A DNA stretch of 39,814 bases from a virus. The position numbers and the translations under genes were made by a program. How positions within the stretch are numbered: the stretch's first letter is position 1; the number at the start of each line of letters is the position of its first letter. Of the stretch, positions 29,639 to 38,750 are shown in pieces. The notes beneath the pieces were generated by a model. That model was not told the origin of the DNA. It did not search any database and worked only from the letters and a program-made list of their open reading frames with translations. The stretch lies in the IMG/VR virus record IMGVR_UViG_3300022752_000165, positions 1 through 39,814 of that record. One strand, written 5' to 3'.

Positions 29639-31476
29639 GCACCTGGGTGTTTGATACTGAAACGTACCGCAACCGCACGTTGTTCTGCGCACTTGACGTA
29701 GACACCGGCGAATGGTTTGACCTTTGGCGTCATGAGCCAAACGCGCCCGCTCGGCTCAGGCAGTTCATGCGCCAAGAAGACCGCACTCTCGTCGGGTTCA
29801 ACAATCGCGAGTTTGACAACGTGATCGTTGCGGCGTTTGTTGACGGTCGCAGCGAATCTGATATCAAGCGTATAGCGGATGATATCATCAAGAACCGGCT
29901 TGCCCCCTGGGTAGCTATGCGTTCATACATGCTGCCTGAGGTGCGCTTTGACTGGATTGACCTGATTGAGGTTGCGCCGTCGTTTGTAGGTTTGAAAGCC
30001 TATGGGGCGCGAATGCATATGCCCCGGCTGCAGGATCTGCCCATTCACCATGATGAGCTGATACGTCCCGAGCAGGAGACGGTGCTGCTTGAGTACTGCC
30101 ACAACGACGTTGAAACCACAGCGGAGTTGCTGAAACATTTAGAAAAAGAGATATTGTTGCGTGTTGAAATGAGCCGCCGTTACGGCGTCGATATGCGCAG
30201 CAAGTCTGATTCTCAAATGGCTGAGCAGGCCTACATCACCAGTATGTCGCTGCAACGTAAAGAGAACCCTATACCGAAAACCGTGCGGTACACTCCGCCC
30301 GCGTTCTTGAGGTTTCGCAACGCTGAGCTGCAGGGTCTGCTTGACCGCGTGGCTACGCATACCTTTAATATGAACCCGAACACCGGGCACGTGCAGCTGC
30401 CAGACTTCCTAGGGCTACAGACCGTCAAGTTCGGCACCGGGGGGTATCAGCTCGGCGTAGGAGGCATTCATAGTGTTCACGATAAACAGATCTGTCACGT
30501 TGCAGGGGACAGCGTCATCTGTGATATTGACGCTGCTAGCTTCTACCCCAGTATCATTCTCGAGTGCGGTTTTGTACCTGCCGGACTGGGTGAGGACTTC
30601 GTCGCTGAATATCGAAAGATCTACGAGCGCCGGTTGGATGCCAAGCGTTCTGGTGATAAGACCACGGACGCAACGCTCAAAATTTCTTTAAATGGCACGT
30701 TCGGAAAGTTAGCCAGTCGGTACTCGGTCCTGTACGCGCCGGACCTGATGCTGGCCGTAACGCTCACCGGGCAGTTCACGCTGCTGATGTTGATCGAGTG
30801 GCTTGAGCTGGCGGGCGCGACAACGCTCTCGGCCAACACCGACGGTATAGCCATTCAGTATTCGAATGACCTTGAGGAGACCGTTCAAAAGGTGGTGCAG
30901 CGGTTCGGTGAGATTTCAAAGTTCTCTTTCGAGTTCACTCCGTACCGCGTGCTGGCGATGAAAGACGTCAACAACTACATCGCGGTCAAACCCGACCGAA
31001 GCCTGAAAGTTAAAGGTATTTACGCGCCGTTGTCGCTCAAGAAGAACCCCACTGCGCAGGTGTGCGCCGACGCGGTGGGTGAGTGGCTCGCGAACGGCAC
31101 CCAGCTGCTCGATACGATCATGGCTGCGCCGTTCAAAGACTTCATCTCGGCGCGTAACGTCACTGGCGGCGGTCAGCAGGCCGGCTCCTATCTGGGGCGG
31201 GTGGTGCGTTGGTATCAGTCAAATGACCCCGCGCTTGAGCCTATCCGCTACGTCAAGAACGGCAACAAAGTCCCCAAGACCGACGGCGCTCGGGCCTGCA
31301 TGACCGTTCAGGATTTCACAACCCACCCGGCGGACCTCGACCACACGTGGTACTTGAAGGAAGCACTCAAGATCGCGATGGCCGTGGGTTGCGTCGGGTA
31401 TCTTTCAACCGAGGAGTTAGCGCTCATCGCACCGCCCCCTAAACAACCTAGGAAACGTAAAAATGCAACCCGGTAA
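29635..31476 (+). CDS. Family B DNA polymerase with 3'-5' exonuclease
   Basis: A 613-residue, compact family B polymerase. The proofreading site is D7-x-E9 (FDTET), FNNREFD with D61, and YCHND (Y154, D158). The polymerase motifs are A: DIDAASFYPSI (D299), B: K349-ISLNGTFG, and C: SANTDGIAI with D403. Motif C reads NTDG rather than the usual DTDS; the second Asp, the catalytic one, is kept. It replicates phage DNA with the primase-helicase and Sak4-like proteins. The gene overlaps DUF3310 by ATGA and the next gene by 14 bp. Confidence 0.88.
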   Translation: MSTWVFDTETYRNRTLFCALDVDTGEWFDLWRHEPNAPARLRQFMRQEDRTLVGFNNREFDNVIVAAFVDGRSESDIKRIADDIIKNRLAPWVAMRSYMLPEVRFDWIDLIEVAPSFVGLKAYGARMHMPRLQDLPIHHDELIRPEQETVLLEYCHNDVETTAELLKHLEKEILLRVEMSRRYGVDMRSKSDSQMAEQAYITSMSLQRKENPIPKTVRYTPPAFLRFRNAELQGLLDRVATHTFNMNPNTGHVQLPDFLGLQTVKFGTGGYQLGVGGIHSVHDKQICHVAGDSVICDIDAASFYPSIILECGFVPAGLGEDFVAEYRKIYERRLDAKRSGDKTTDATLKISLNGTFGKLASRYSVLYAPDLMLAVTLTGQFTLLMLIEWLELAGATTLSANTDGIAIQYSNDLEETVQKVVQRFGEISKFSFEFTPYRVLAMKDVNNYIAVKPDRSLKVKGIYAPLSLKKNPTAQVCADAVGEWLANGTQLLDTIMAAPFKDFISARNVTGGGQQAGSYLGRVVRWYQSNDPALEPIRYVKNGNKVPKTDGARACMTVQDFTTHPADLDHTWYLKEALKIAMAVGCVGYLSTEELALIAPPPKQPRKRKNATR

Positions 31477-31825
31477 CACACGCACCGTCTTTGTGGTTCA
31501 AGTTGATCATTCAAAAGATCTTTCAGATGCTCGGCGCTTTGGGGCGCTGCGGGCTGTGTTTAGCCGCCCGCGTAAACCGTATAACACCCACGCCATGATC
31601 AGCAAAGCTCGTCGTGTGTTGGCCGACTGGCAGCCGGGCGACTACCTGCTGATGGTGGGGGACCCGGCGTTGTGCGCGGTGTGTTCAGCAATCATCACCG
31701 AGAACGAAGAAAAGATTAACCTTTTGAGCTGGGACCGCGAACTGTTCCAATACATCACCACGCAGTGGGATTTGGGCTACGAGGGCGCAGCCGAGGACGA
31801 CGATTTCACAACGGCGGACGACTAA
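31463..31825 (+). CDS. Hypothetical protein (120 aa) between polymerase and Sak4-like ATPase
   Basis: A 120-residue acidic protein that begins inside the end of the polymerase gene (AGGAAAC upstream of ATG 31463). It contains RTVFVVQVDHSKDLSDARRF and GDYLLMVGDPALCAVCSAIITE, an alpha/beta layout with two Cys, and a very acidic end. No enzymatic motif recognised. Placement suggests a replication accessory protein. Confidence 0.65.
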   Translation: MQPGNTRTVFVVQVDHSKDLSDARRFGALRAVFSRPRKPYNTHAMISKARRVLADWQPGDYLLMVGDPALCAVCSAIITENEEKINLLSWDRELFQYITTQWDLGYEGAAEDDDFTTADD

Positions 31826-31853
31826 CCGCCTCTACTCAGAAAGGAGAAACAAA

Positions 31854-32609
31854 ATGTCAAAAGAGAAAAGCAGTTCCTGGCAGGACTCGCTGCGCCGGGG
31901 CAAGCAGGCCGTTCCGCCGCGTCTTGTGTTGTACGGCGGCCACGGCATCGGCAAGTCCACACTCGCTAGCCAGTTCCCGAGCCCGATCTTCATTAGCACC
32001 GAGGACGGTCTTGATTCGCTCGACGTGACGAGTTTCCCTCGTGCGGCGCATATCAACGACGTGGTTGAAAGCATCAAGACGCTGATCAAAGAGGATCATC
32101 AGTTTAAGACCGTCGTTGTTGACTCGGTTGACTGGCTGATTGAGCCGCTCATTGTGAGCAATGTTGAGGCCTCGCACGACGCCAAAGACCTCGCCTACGG
32201 CAAGGGTCAAATGCTAGTGGCGGAGGAGTTTCGCGAGATCCTGCAGGGGTTGGACGTGCTACGCCTCAAACGCGGTATGAACGTAGTGCTGATTGCGCAC
32301 GCGGCGGTGGTGAAGTTTGAAGACCCCCGCACCGAGCCGTATGATCGCTATCAGCCCAAGCTGCCCAACCGATGCAACGCGCTGCTTCAGGAGTGGGCGG
32401 ACGTGATCGCGTTCGCGGCGTTCAAAGTCATTATCCGCAAATCAGACACCGGGTTCAACAATCAAAAGACCCGAGGCGTAACCACAGGCGAGCGACTGCT
32501 GCACTTTATTGAGAACCCCGCCTACGCCGCAAAGAATCGTTATAACTGTCCCGATGAAATCGAGATGACCATAGCGAACGTAGAAAAACTCATCCCCATA
32601 GCCAAATAA
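31854..32609 (+). CDS. Sak4-like RecA-fold ATPase (AAA_24)
   Basis: A 251-residue RecA-fold ATPase. Walker A is GGHGIGKST (residues 28-36), and Walker B is VVVDSVDWL. The reading ISTEDGLDSL and the later EFREILQGLDVLRLKRGMN fit the AAA_24 family that holds Sak4, a phage single-strand annealing/strand-exchange ATPase. It is next to a DUF669-like protein, the usual partner. The start ATG 31854 follows AGAAAGGAGAAAC. Confidence 0.85.
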   Translation: MSKEKSSSWQDSLRRGKQAVPPRLVLYGGHGIGKSTLASQFPSPIFISTEDGLDSLDVTSFPRAAHINDVVESIKTLIKEDHQFKTVVVDSVDWLIEPLIVSNVEASHDAKDLAYGKGQMLVAEEFREILQGLDVLRLKRGMNVVLIAHAAVVKFEDPRTEPYDRYQPKLPNRCNALLQEWADVIAFAAFKVIIRKSDTGFNNQKTRGVTTGERLLHFIENPAYAAKNRYNCPDEIEMTIANVEKLIPIAK

Positions 32610-32629
32610 CTTTCAAAGGAGAAATAATC

Positions 32630-33133
32630 ATGGCTAAATTTGGATTTAACGCTGCTGAAGTTGACGTTACGGCCCCCGCCGAGTATGACCCCATCCCCGA
32701 GGGCGAGTATGTTTTGAAGGCTCTCGAGGCCGAGGAGAAAGAAACCAGCCGGGGCGACGGCTCCTACATCAAGGCGAAATTTGAAGTCGTCAAGGGCGAG
32801 CACGCTGGTCGGTTGCTTTGGCAAAACTTCAACATCAACAACCCTAGCGAAAAGGCACAGCGTATCGGCCGTCAGCAGCTCGTGGCTTGGGCCACCGCAT
32901 GCGGCAGGCCCGAAGCCGACGACACCGACAAGCTGCTCGAAAAACCTTTCCGCGCAGCGGTCGCGATTGAGCCAGCGAGCAACGGCTACAAGGCGAGCAA
33001 CAAGATCAAAGCGTTCTTGTTCGAGCAGGGCGGCTCGGCGGCCCCCGCAGCCCCAGCGGCAAAGTCCGCTCCGCCGGCCCGTGCTGTTCAAAAGCCCGCC
33101 GCTGCTAGCGGTTCTTCAAACCCCTGGGATTGA
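32630..33133 (+). CDS. DUF669-like ssDNA-binding protein
   Basis: A 167-residue protein matching DUF669: FNAAEVDVTAPAEYDPIPEG, then GEYVLKALEAEEKETSRGDG and FEVVKGEHAGRLLWQNFNIN. A low-complexity Ala/Pro/Lys tail ends in SSNPWD, an acidic tip that looks like the SSB C-terminus. DUF669 proteins are SSB-like and found beside Sak4 in phages. The ATG 32630 follows CAAAGGAGAAATAATC. A terminator-like hairpin (33176-33204) follows. Confidence 0.82.
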   Translation: MAKFGFNAAEVDVTAPAEYDPIPEGEYVLKALEAEEKETSRGDGSYIKAKFEVVKGEHAGRLLWQNFNINNPSEKAQRIGRQQLVAWATACGRPEADDTDKLLEKPFRAAVAIEPASNGYKASNKIKAFLFEQGGSAAPAAPAAKSAPPARAVQKPAAASGSSNPWD

Positions 33134-33175
33134 GCCAACTTAGGGGCGGTTAAGCCAGCGACTGAGGATGTTGAC

Positions 33176-33204
33176 GCGGAAGGTTTTCTGGCTTTCCCTT
33201 CCGC
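33176..33204 (+). terminator. Hairpin with short T-rich tail after the DUF669-like gene
   Basis: GCGGAAGG (33176-33183) and CCTTCCGC (33197-33204) form a perfect 8-bp stem with a 13-base loop, followed by TTTGTT. It may act as a weak terminator or attenuator before the nuclease gene. Confidence 0.5.
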
Positions 33205-33257
33205 TTTGTTGAAGACCAAATCAGCGCCCCGCCTCATGTTTTAAATTGGAGGACCCT

Positions 33258-34094
33258 ATGGTCGCTATTCCGCCAAAACCCGAGCAGCAAATTATTGATC
33301 GGGTATACGCAGCGATTCAAAAAGAGAAAGCAGACCCCGATCTATATCTCGGGCGACTTGGCTCGTCTTCTATAGGCGAGGAGTGCGTGCGTCAGGTATG
33401 GCTGAGCTGGCGAGGTTTCGCCCGCGAGGCTTTTGACGGACGCATGTTGCGCCTGTTTGAGACCGGGCACCAGCAGGAGGCGCGTATAGTCGCTGACCTG
33501 CGTCGTGCGGGGTTCGCCGTCTGGGATAAACAACCGGACGGTCGTCAGTACGAGTTCACGGACCCCACCGGCCACTTTATCACAAAAGTTGACGGGGTGA
33601 TAAAGAACGTGCCCGAGAGCGACAAGCCGCACCTGCTCGAAATCAAAACGCATAACAAGAACAGCTTCAGTTCGCTGTTGAAAAAGGGCGTTCAGGGTGC
33701 TAAGCCTTCGCACTACGCTCAGATGCAGATCAGCATGGCGCTGGGCGGGTTTACTCGAGGGTTGTATGTCGCGGTGTGCAAAGACGATGAGACGCTGTAC
33801 GTTGAGCGCATCCGCGAAGACCCCGCCGAGCAGGCCAAACTTCAACAGAAGATCATCAAATTCACCGAGGCCCGGCTACGTCCGGCGGGTATCAGCGATG
33901 ACGGGAGCAGTTTCGGCTGTAAGTTTTGTAGCATGAAAGCGGTGTGCGTCAAGGAGACCCCACCCCTTCAACACTGCCGCACGTGCCGTATGTGTGCGCC
34001 GGGGCTGGAAGGGAAGTGGGTTTGCGAACTGAACAATCACACTTTGACGCTTGACGAGCAGCGCAAAGGGTGCGAACACTACGAGGCGCTATGA
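33258..34094 (+). CDS. PD-(D/E)XK nuclease with Cys cluster (Cas4/RecB-like)
   Basis: A 278-residue protein started at ATG 33258, with TTGGAGGACC upstream. Active-site residues are D112 in KVDGVIKN, E128-x-K130 in LLEIKTH, and Q155-type residues in HYAQMQISM, the PD-(D/E)XK pattern. The C-terminal third is rich in Cys (FGCKFCSMKAVC, then CRTCRMC), as in Cas4-like or RecB-like nucleases that hold an iron-sulfur cluster or zinc. It may process DNA ends in recombination. Confidence 0.82.
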   Translation: MVAIPPKPEQQIIDRVYAAIQKEKADPDLYLGRLGSSSIGEECVRQVWLSWRGFAREAFDGRMLRLFETGHQQEARIVADLRRAGFAVWDKQPDGRQYEFTDPTGHFITKVDGVIKNVPESDKPHLLEIKTHNKNSFSSLLKKGVQGAKPSHYAQMQISMALGGFTRGLYVAVCKDDETLYVERIREDPAEQAKLQQKIIKFTEARLRPAGISDDGSSFGCKFCSMKAVCVKETPPLQHCRTCRMCAPGLEGKWVCELNNHTLTLDEQRKGCEHYEAL

Positions 34095-34567
34095 TCACAA
34101 TCGGTATCGACCCCGGCTTGAGCGGTGCGGTGGGGGTGCTCAGCAACGGCTTTTATCAGGCCGTAGAGGACATGCCCACCGTTGCTAAGGGTTCGGGTAG
34201 CGTCAAGAGCGAGGCGGACGCTGCGGGGCTTTTCGGCATGCTCAGGTGGTACTCCAAACCTGATACGCCTGTGGCGGTGGCTCTCGAGCGTGTCAACGCG
34301 ATGCCTGGGCAGGGGGTGAGCTCGGTTTTCAGCCTCGGGGACTCATTCGGGGTGGCTCGGGCCGTGGTGGCGGCTAGTCGGTTTGAGTTGACTTACGTTA
34401 CCCCGGCGACTTGGAAAAGGCACTTCGGCCTGGGCTCTGACAAGGAGCAGTGCCGAGCGCTGGCGATTAGGCTTTTTCCGGACGCGCCGCTACATTTGAA
34501 AAAATACGCCGACCGGGCCGAAGCACTCCTCATGGCGCGGTGGCTTTACGAAAAGCAGTACAAGTAG
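34091..34567 (+). CDS. RuvC-like Holliday junction resolvase
   Basis: A 158-residue protein starting at ATG 34091 (ATGA with the previous stop). It begins MITIGIDPGLSGAVG, the conserved RuvC first strand with D7. ALERVNAMPGQG carries the second acid, and the C-terminal helix YADRAEALLMARWLY carries the last ones. It cuts branched recombination and replication intermediates before packaging. A hairpin terminator for the opposing minus block follows (34573-34601). Confidence 0.85.
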   Translation: MITIGIDPGLSGAVGVLSNGFYQAVEDMPTVAKGSGSVKSEADAAGLFGMLRWYSKPDTPVAVALERVNAMPGQGVSSVFSLGDSFGVARAVVAASRFELTYVTPATWKRHFGLGSDKEQCRALAIRLFPDAPLHLKKYADRAEALLMARWLYEKQYK

Positions 34568-34572
34568 AAAAA

Positions 34573-34601
34573 AGACCCTCAGCCTTTAGGGCCGAGGGTC
34601 T
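34573..34601 (-). terminator. Rho-independent terminator for the minus block
   Basis: AGACCCTC (34573-34580) and GAGGGTCT (34594-34601) form a perfect 8-bp stem with inner GCC/GGC pairing. On the minus strand it is followed by TTTTTT (34568-34573). It lies where the plus and minus blocks converge. A second stem GCTACCT/AGGTAGC (34604-34628) stands beside it. Confidence 0.75.
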
Positions 34602-34663
34602 AAGCTACCTCTCGTCGTCAAAGGTAGCAACAGGGGAGACACACGGCATGAACAACGGTAACC

Positions 34664-36085
34664 TCAAGGCCCAAAATAGCCTTGATAGATTGACGGGGCG
34701 GGTAGTTGCCTACCGGCGGCTAGAGCGCCGTAACCTTGAGCCTGACTGACGGCGCGTTCTTTAGCTTTATCATACAGGTAGAGTGTCAGCGGAGAAGCTG
34801 CAGCTAGCGCAGGACCTCCGACGCGGGTCTGCGGAAAAGGCAGGGCGGAAGCCAACGACCCCGCCGCACCTACACCAGCTATCAACGCACCAGGAATATC
34901 ACCTTCTTGAGCTCGGCCGTAGGCTTCCTGGCCCAGCTCGGCAGCGCCCAAACCACCTAGTAGCCCAAAAGCCCCAGGCATAACTCGTGCGCCAACGTTC
35001 ATAGCCCTAGAAGCACGTGCTGAGAGCGGGGCTCTCGGCGGCGGGGGTGCGGGAGGTGGAGGTGGGGGTGCGGTGGTGCCTCGGGTGGGCGGTATATCGG
35101 CGTAAACTTGCCCGCTGGGTAGCATGACCCCCGACGGCGTTGACGTCATACCGGGCAGTCGTGAAACGAGCGAACGCGAATCACCTGAGACTACGCCTCG
35201 CCTTTTTAACTCTTCAATAATCCGAGCTTGTTCATCAGCTGCGGCGGCCTGCCGAGCGGTGGCCTCGTTGTAAGTGGTTTGGCGAGCCCGGCCAGTTGCG
35301 CCCTGGTCAGTGGTGCCTTGCATCTGCCGAGTGTGCATAGGGTCGGTAGGAATCGGTGGCGGGGGCTGCCCAGCGGGGGCTGCGGAAGGTGCGGCGGCCC
35401 TGGGTTGAGCGGGCGGGGTTCTTGCGGATTGCGCCTCGTACTCACGACGCAACCCCTCACCCAGGACGCTGAGTTTGCGCCCGGCTAATGCGCCGCCGAC
35501 GTCAATGCCAGCACGAACGGCCTCCGGGTATTCTTCAACCGCCTGCGCGGCTACGCCTTTTGCGTCAGCAAACAGCTTTCCGGCTTTTTCTCTGAGTGAA
35601 GGTTCTTTAGTTTCGTCACTTTCCTGCTCGGTGCCGATTTGGGTGTAGCCTTCAAAACCTTTTAAACTATTGATGTCTCTCAAATAAGCTTGAGTTGACT
35701 CGGGTAATTGGTTCTTTTCTGGATTTGTAAAAAACGGATGATCAGGGCCGGCGTTATATGCCGCTGCGGCCATCACGGCTGTGTTCGGATAGCCTTGAAA
35801 TCGATCAAGATGCTTTTTAAGAATTTGCAATCCGATGTCGATGTTTTTCGTTTCATCAGTGAGATCTTTGGGATTAAAACCGTACTGCTTCGCAGTGCCG
35901 GGCCGAACCTGCATAATGCCAATTTCGTCAAGGCTGCCCGGATTATTAGTGAATTTATTTTCTCTATAAGCTAGCGCTAACGCAAGGCGCGGGTCAACAC
36001 CTAACTCAACGGCCCGATTACGAATAAGCTCCGCAACACGCTGCTGAGCGGGCGTGAGTGTTTCATTAGATTTTTCTTCAGCCAT
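34664..36085 (-). CDS. Virion protein with N-terminal lytic transglycosylase (SLT) domain
   Basis: About 473 residues. Residues 10-140 form an SLT lysozyme-like domain: LALAYRENKFTNNPGS (catalytic Glu at residue 42), IGIMQVRPGTAKQYG and AAAAYNAGP. This is followed by a long, Pro/Ala-rich, disordered region (PPPPPPAPPPP and RTPPAQP) and a Gly/Ala/Leu-rich C-terminus. It most likely acts as an injected, cell-wall-opening virion protein. The ATG at 36085 overlaps the previous stop as TGATG. The gene is the last of the minus block and ends just before the terminator. Confidence 0.83.
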   Translation of the reverse strand: MAEEKSNETLTPAQQRVAELIRNRAVELGVDPRLALALAYRENKFTNNPGSLDEIGIMQVRPGTAKQYGFNPKDLTDETKNIDIGLQILKKHLDRFQGYPNTAVMAAAAYNAGPDHPFFTNPEKNQLPESTQAYLRDINSLKGFEGYTQIGTEQESDETKEPSLREKAGKLFADAKGVAAQAVEEYPEAVRAGIDVGGALAGRKLSVLGEGLRREYEAQSARTPPAQPRAAAPSAAPAGQPPPPIPTDPMHTRQMQGTTDQGATGRARQTTYNEATARQAAAADEQARIIEELKRRGVVSGDSRSLVSRLPGMTSTPSGVMLPSGQVYADIPPTRGTTAPPPPPPAPPPPRAPLSARASRAMNVGARVMPGAFGLLGGLGAAELGQEAYGRAQEGDIPGALIAGVGAAGSLASALPFPQTRVGGPALAAASPLTLYLYDKAKERAVSQAQGYGALAAGRQLPAPSIYQGYFGP

Positions 36086-37710
36086 CACGGTTTTCCTTGC
36101 AAGATGTTGCCTATCGCCCGGTTAGCGGCATCATAATTGGGAGCACCCGCCGGTCTCTGCGCCGGGGTTCGACCCGCCGCGCTGCCGCCCGGTTTGCGGG
36201 CAGCCTGCGCAATCAGGTCATCACGGATGACTTTAGCCTTGTCATCAAGCTCTTTGAGCGCGTTCTTGTAGGTGTCAGATTCTTTAAATTCGTACACTGA
36301 CTCGCCAAGTTTACGAGCGTTGATCCACTCCGACCGAACGGTCTTGTCGAACTCAGCTCGGGCGATGATGAGTCGGGCTTTTGCTGCGGCAGCCTCCGGG
36401 GTGTCGCTAATTGAAGGTCCGAGCAGGCGGGCAACTTCGCCCTCCATGTTTGAAACCGCGCCCTGCCCGGTCAGATACGCCCTGCGGTAGTTCAGCTCAA
36501 GCATGGCCTGCTCGCGGGCGGCGAGCCTTCGGGCGGCGATCTGCTCCGGAGTGCCTTTGAGTTTCGCTACGGCGTCATCAATACCGCCGAACCCTATCGA
36601 ACCGCTCGGGGTTGTGAGCCCGGTTTGAACCGCGCTAGCAATAGCGTTCAAGACACCCGGATCAGCAGTGACGCCGAACCCGCCTTTAGTCTTCGGGTTG
36701 GTTGACAAGTCAAGCAACGTCTCAGCTGAAGCCCGCAGTTGATTTGACAAGTTTCCCGCCGCCATGATGGCGTTTTCTTCAGTGATAGCATCTTTGGCGC
36801 GGCCTTTGAGCAGCTCACCGCGTGCTTCGATTTCTTCCCTGCTCTGTAGGCCTCTCAAAAGCTCACGCAACCGAGCGTCTCGCGCCGGCCCAGCGGGCAT
36901 ACCTCCGATTTCGGTTCGAATTTTCTCAGCCTGCAGAGGTGTCATCGGAAATGAGCCTTCAATACCCGGAAATGTAAACTGCTCTTCTTTCTCGGGCGCT
37001 CTAAACAAAACGCGATTGTTACGCGTATCAACTAGGTTTCCGCCTACGACCGTGATATTTTTACGCTGGTCTTCACGTATGCTCAAGATAGCCTTACCTA
37101 ACGCTTGAACACGCGGGTTGTTGCTGATAGCCATCGCGCTCAGCTGATCAGGCGTGAAACGATCAATCGTCGCGCCTTCTGTCGCGGCGGGGGTCGTTTG
37201 AGCTGGCGCTACGGCTGCTTCAGCAGGACGAGGCGCCAACGGTGCGCCTACTTGAAGCGCTGGTGCGCCCTCGGCAGCTGCGGGAGCTTGAGCGGGCTCT
37301 GAAGCAGCCGGCGGGGCGGTGGGCGCTTGGCCGGCAGCTGGGGCGGCTCCTGGGGGCTTAAGCAACCCGCGCATCATCTCCTCATCGCGGGCGGACTGCT
37401 GAGCGCCGAGCTTTGCAGCGGCCAGGTCGCGGCGCATAGCGATATTTTCAAGACGGCGCTTTTCCTCGGCCTCCTGAACGGGGCCAACCGCCGCCGCTAC
37501 GTTGCCGATCGATTCGCCGAACTTTCCGGTCTTTGTAGGGGCTAAAAACCCCTGCGCCATCGCGAGCAGCACCGGGTCAAAAAGCCGCTGCCGGTTCGTT
37601 AGGGCGGCTTCAAGCTCCTCTTGAATTTTGAGGTACTCTTGAAGGCTTTTCTGCTCAGCCGGGGTTTCGGCGTAAAGCGATGGGGTCAATGCCCCTCTAG
37701 ATGTACTCAT
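36085..37710 (-). CDS. Ala/Pro-rich internal virion protein
   Basis: A 541-residue protein. The N-terminal half is helical and charged (SLQEYLKIQEELEAALTNRQ), followed by a Pro/Ala-rich spacer (APAAGQAPTAPPAASEPAQA, residues about 110-170), and then a long helical region (RLLRGLQSR-type repeats, LAAREQAMLELNYRRAYLTG). No enzymatic motif. Its location before the lysozyme protein and after other virion genes suggests an ejected internal or tail-associated protein. Confidence 0.7.
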   Translation of the reverse strand: MSTSRGALTPSLYAETPAEQKSLQEYLKIQEELEAALTNRQRLFDPVLLAMAQGFLAPTKTGKFGESIGNVAAAVGPVQEAEEKRRLENIAMRRDLAAAKLGAQQSARDEEMMRGLLKPPGAAPAAGQAPTAPPAASEPAQAPAAAEGAPALQVGAPLAPRPAEAAVAPAQTTPAATEGATIDRFTPDQLSAMAISNNPRVQALGKAILSIREDQRKNITVVGGNLVDTRNNRVLFRAPEKEEQFTFPGIEGSFPMTPLQAEKIRTEIGGMPAGPARDARLRELLRGLQSREEIEARGELLKGRAKDAITEENAIMAAGNLSNQLRASAETLLDLSTNPKTKGGFGVTADPGVLNAIASAVQTGLTTPSGSIGFGGIDDAVAKLKGTPEQIAARRLAAREQAMLELNYRRAYLTGQGAVSNMEGEVARLLGPSISDTPEAAAAKARLIIARAEFDKTVRSEWINARKLGESVYEFKESDTYKNALKELDDKAKVIRDDLIAQAARKPGGSAAGRTPAQRPAGAPNYDAANRAIGNILQGKP

Positions 37711-37721
37711 AATTTATCTGC

Positions 37722-38744
37722 CTATATTGGTCCTAGACCAGCGCCCGACAGTGCAGCATCTTTGATGTACTGTTCCATTTCACTACTTGTTGGCGAAGAC
37801 TCACCAAATTGTTTACCGATGAAGCCGCCCAACTGATTGAGCCAGCCTGATGGCGTTTGTGTTCCTGAAGCCAGAAGGCTTCCGAGACCGGCAATTTGTG
37901 ATAAAGGCGATGATCCCATAATTGTTGGCAATGCTTGTTTTGTCTCGCTCGTAGTTGTTGGGTACTGATACTGACGCATGATCTGAGCGACATTCATAGC
38001 CCTTGTTAAAGGGGACTCAATCTTGCTCTGGTCATAGGCTAATTTAGCGGCACCAACATCTGATAGCCCCTTGATACCTTGGGTTGCGGCTTGTTGCTCA
38101 ATGCTTCCCAGTTGGCCAAGAGCGCTTGCAGCAGAAGCTTGTTGACCCTGTTCCCTCAATGCAGCTTCTACAGCCTGTTTGAACCCTGCAGAACGTGCGC
38201 TAGTCTGCTGACTTTGCAAGGTTGAAGCAATGTCAGCCAAAGCCTGACCACTGATATTGCCTACCCTGCTGCCACCAAACTGACCGCTTCCAATCCCTAA
38301 TGACTTTAATCCTGGCAGTACATTTCTCTGTACATTGATGTCTGACTGGCGCTGCATCTCATCGATGACCTGCTGCTGATACGGATCGTAAAACTTTGAG
38401 ATATCCGTTGCGTCGACATCCATGGCGGATTTGCCCGCTGTTAATGCCTCTGCGGTAGCGTCTTTATATCGTGTAAGGTCTGCAAGCGTCGGCAGCTTCG
38501 TCGTATCTGTCGGCGTCATCAGGTTTGAGTAAAAAGACGGCATGCCCGCGATAAGCTGCTCACCCGTAAATGGCGTTACAGTAGGAGGCCGCCCCTCAGC
38601 ACCTGGCGTTACTGTGCCAAGCGCACCCATACCCGCACCGGCAAGGCTTTGCAAGTAGTTTGTTAAATATGCCGGCGCTTCCTGCTTGGTCGAAGCGGTA
38701 AGCGTTACCGGATCTGGGGCTGAACCTTCAAATAAACCAGGCAT
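37722..38744 (-). CDS. Putative virion structural protein (340 aa)
   Basis: A 340-residue protein with Gln/Ala/Ser-rich helices (DPYQQQVIDEMQRQSDINVQ; ADIASTLQSQQTSARSAGFK) and a Gly-rich segment LGIGSGQFGGSRVG. It has no signal peptide or membrane segment. The layout is typical for internal or tail-tube-associated proteins in podovirus-like genomes. The start ATG 38744 has AAAGGTAG 9 bp upstream. Function not established. Confidence 0.68.
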   Translation of the reverse strand: MPGLFEGSAPDPVTLTASTKQEAPAYLTNYLQSLAGAGMGALGTVTPGAEGRPPTVTPFTGEQLIAGMPSFYSNLMTPTDTTKLPTLADLTRYKDATAEALTAGKSAMDVDATDISKFYDPYQQQVIDEMQRQSDINVQRNVLPGLKSLGIGSGQFGGSRVGNISGQALADIASTLQSQQTSARSAGFKQAVEAALREQGQQASAASALGQLGSIEQQAATQGIKGLSDVGAAKLAYDQSKIESPLTRAMNVAQIMRQYQYPTTTSETKQALPTIMGSSPLSQIAGLGSLLASGTQTPSGWLNQLGGFIGKQFGESSPTSSEMEQYIKDAALSGAGLGPI

Positions 38745-38750
38745 AATTAT

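Noticed and set aside
34540-34749. Short plus-strand frame overlapping the end of the lysozyme gene
   Set aside because: It lies across the terminator stems and opposite the lytic transglycosylase gene. No ribosome site and no homology-like pattern.
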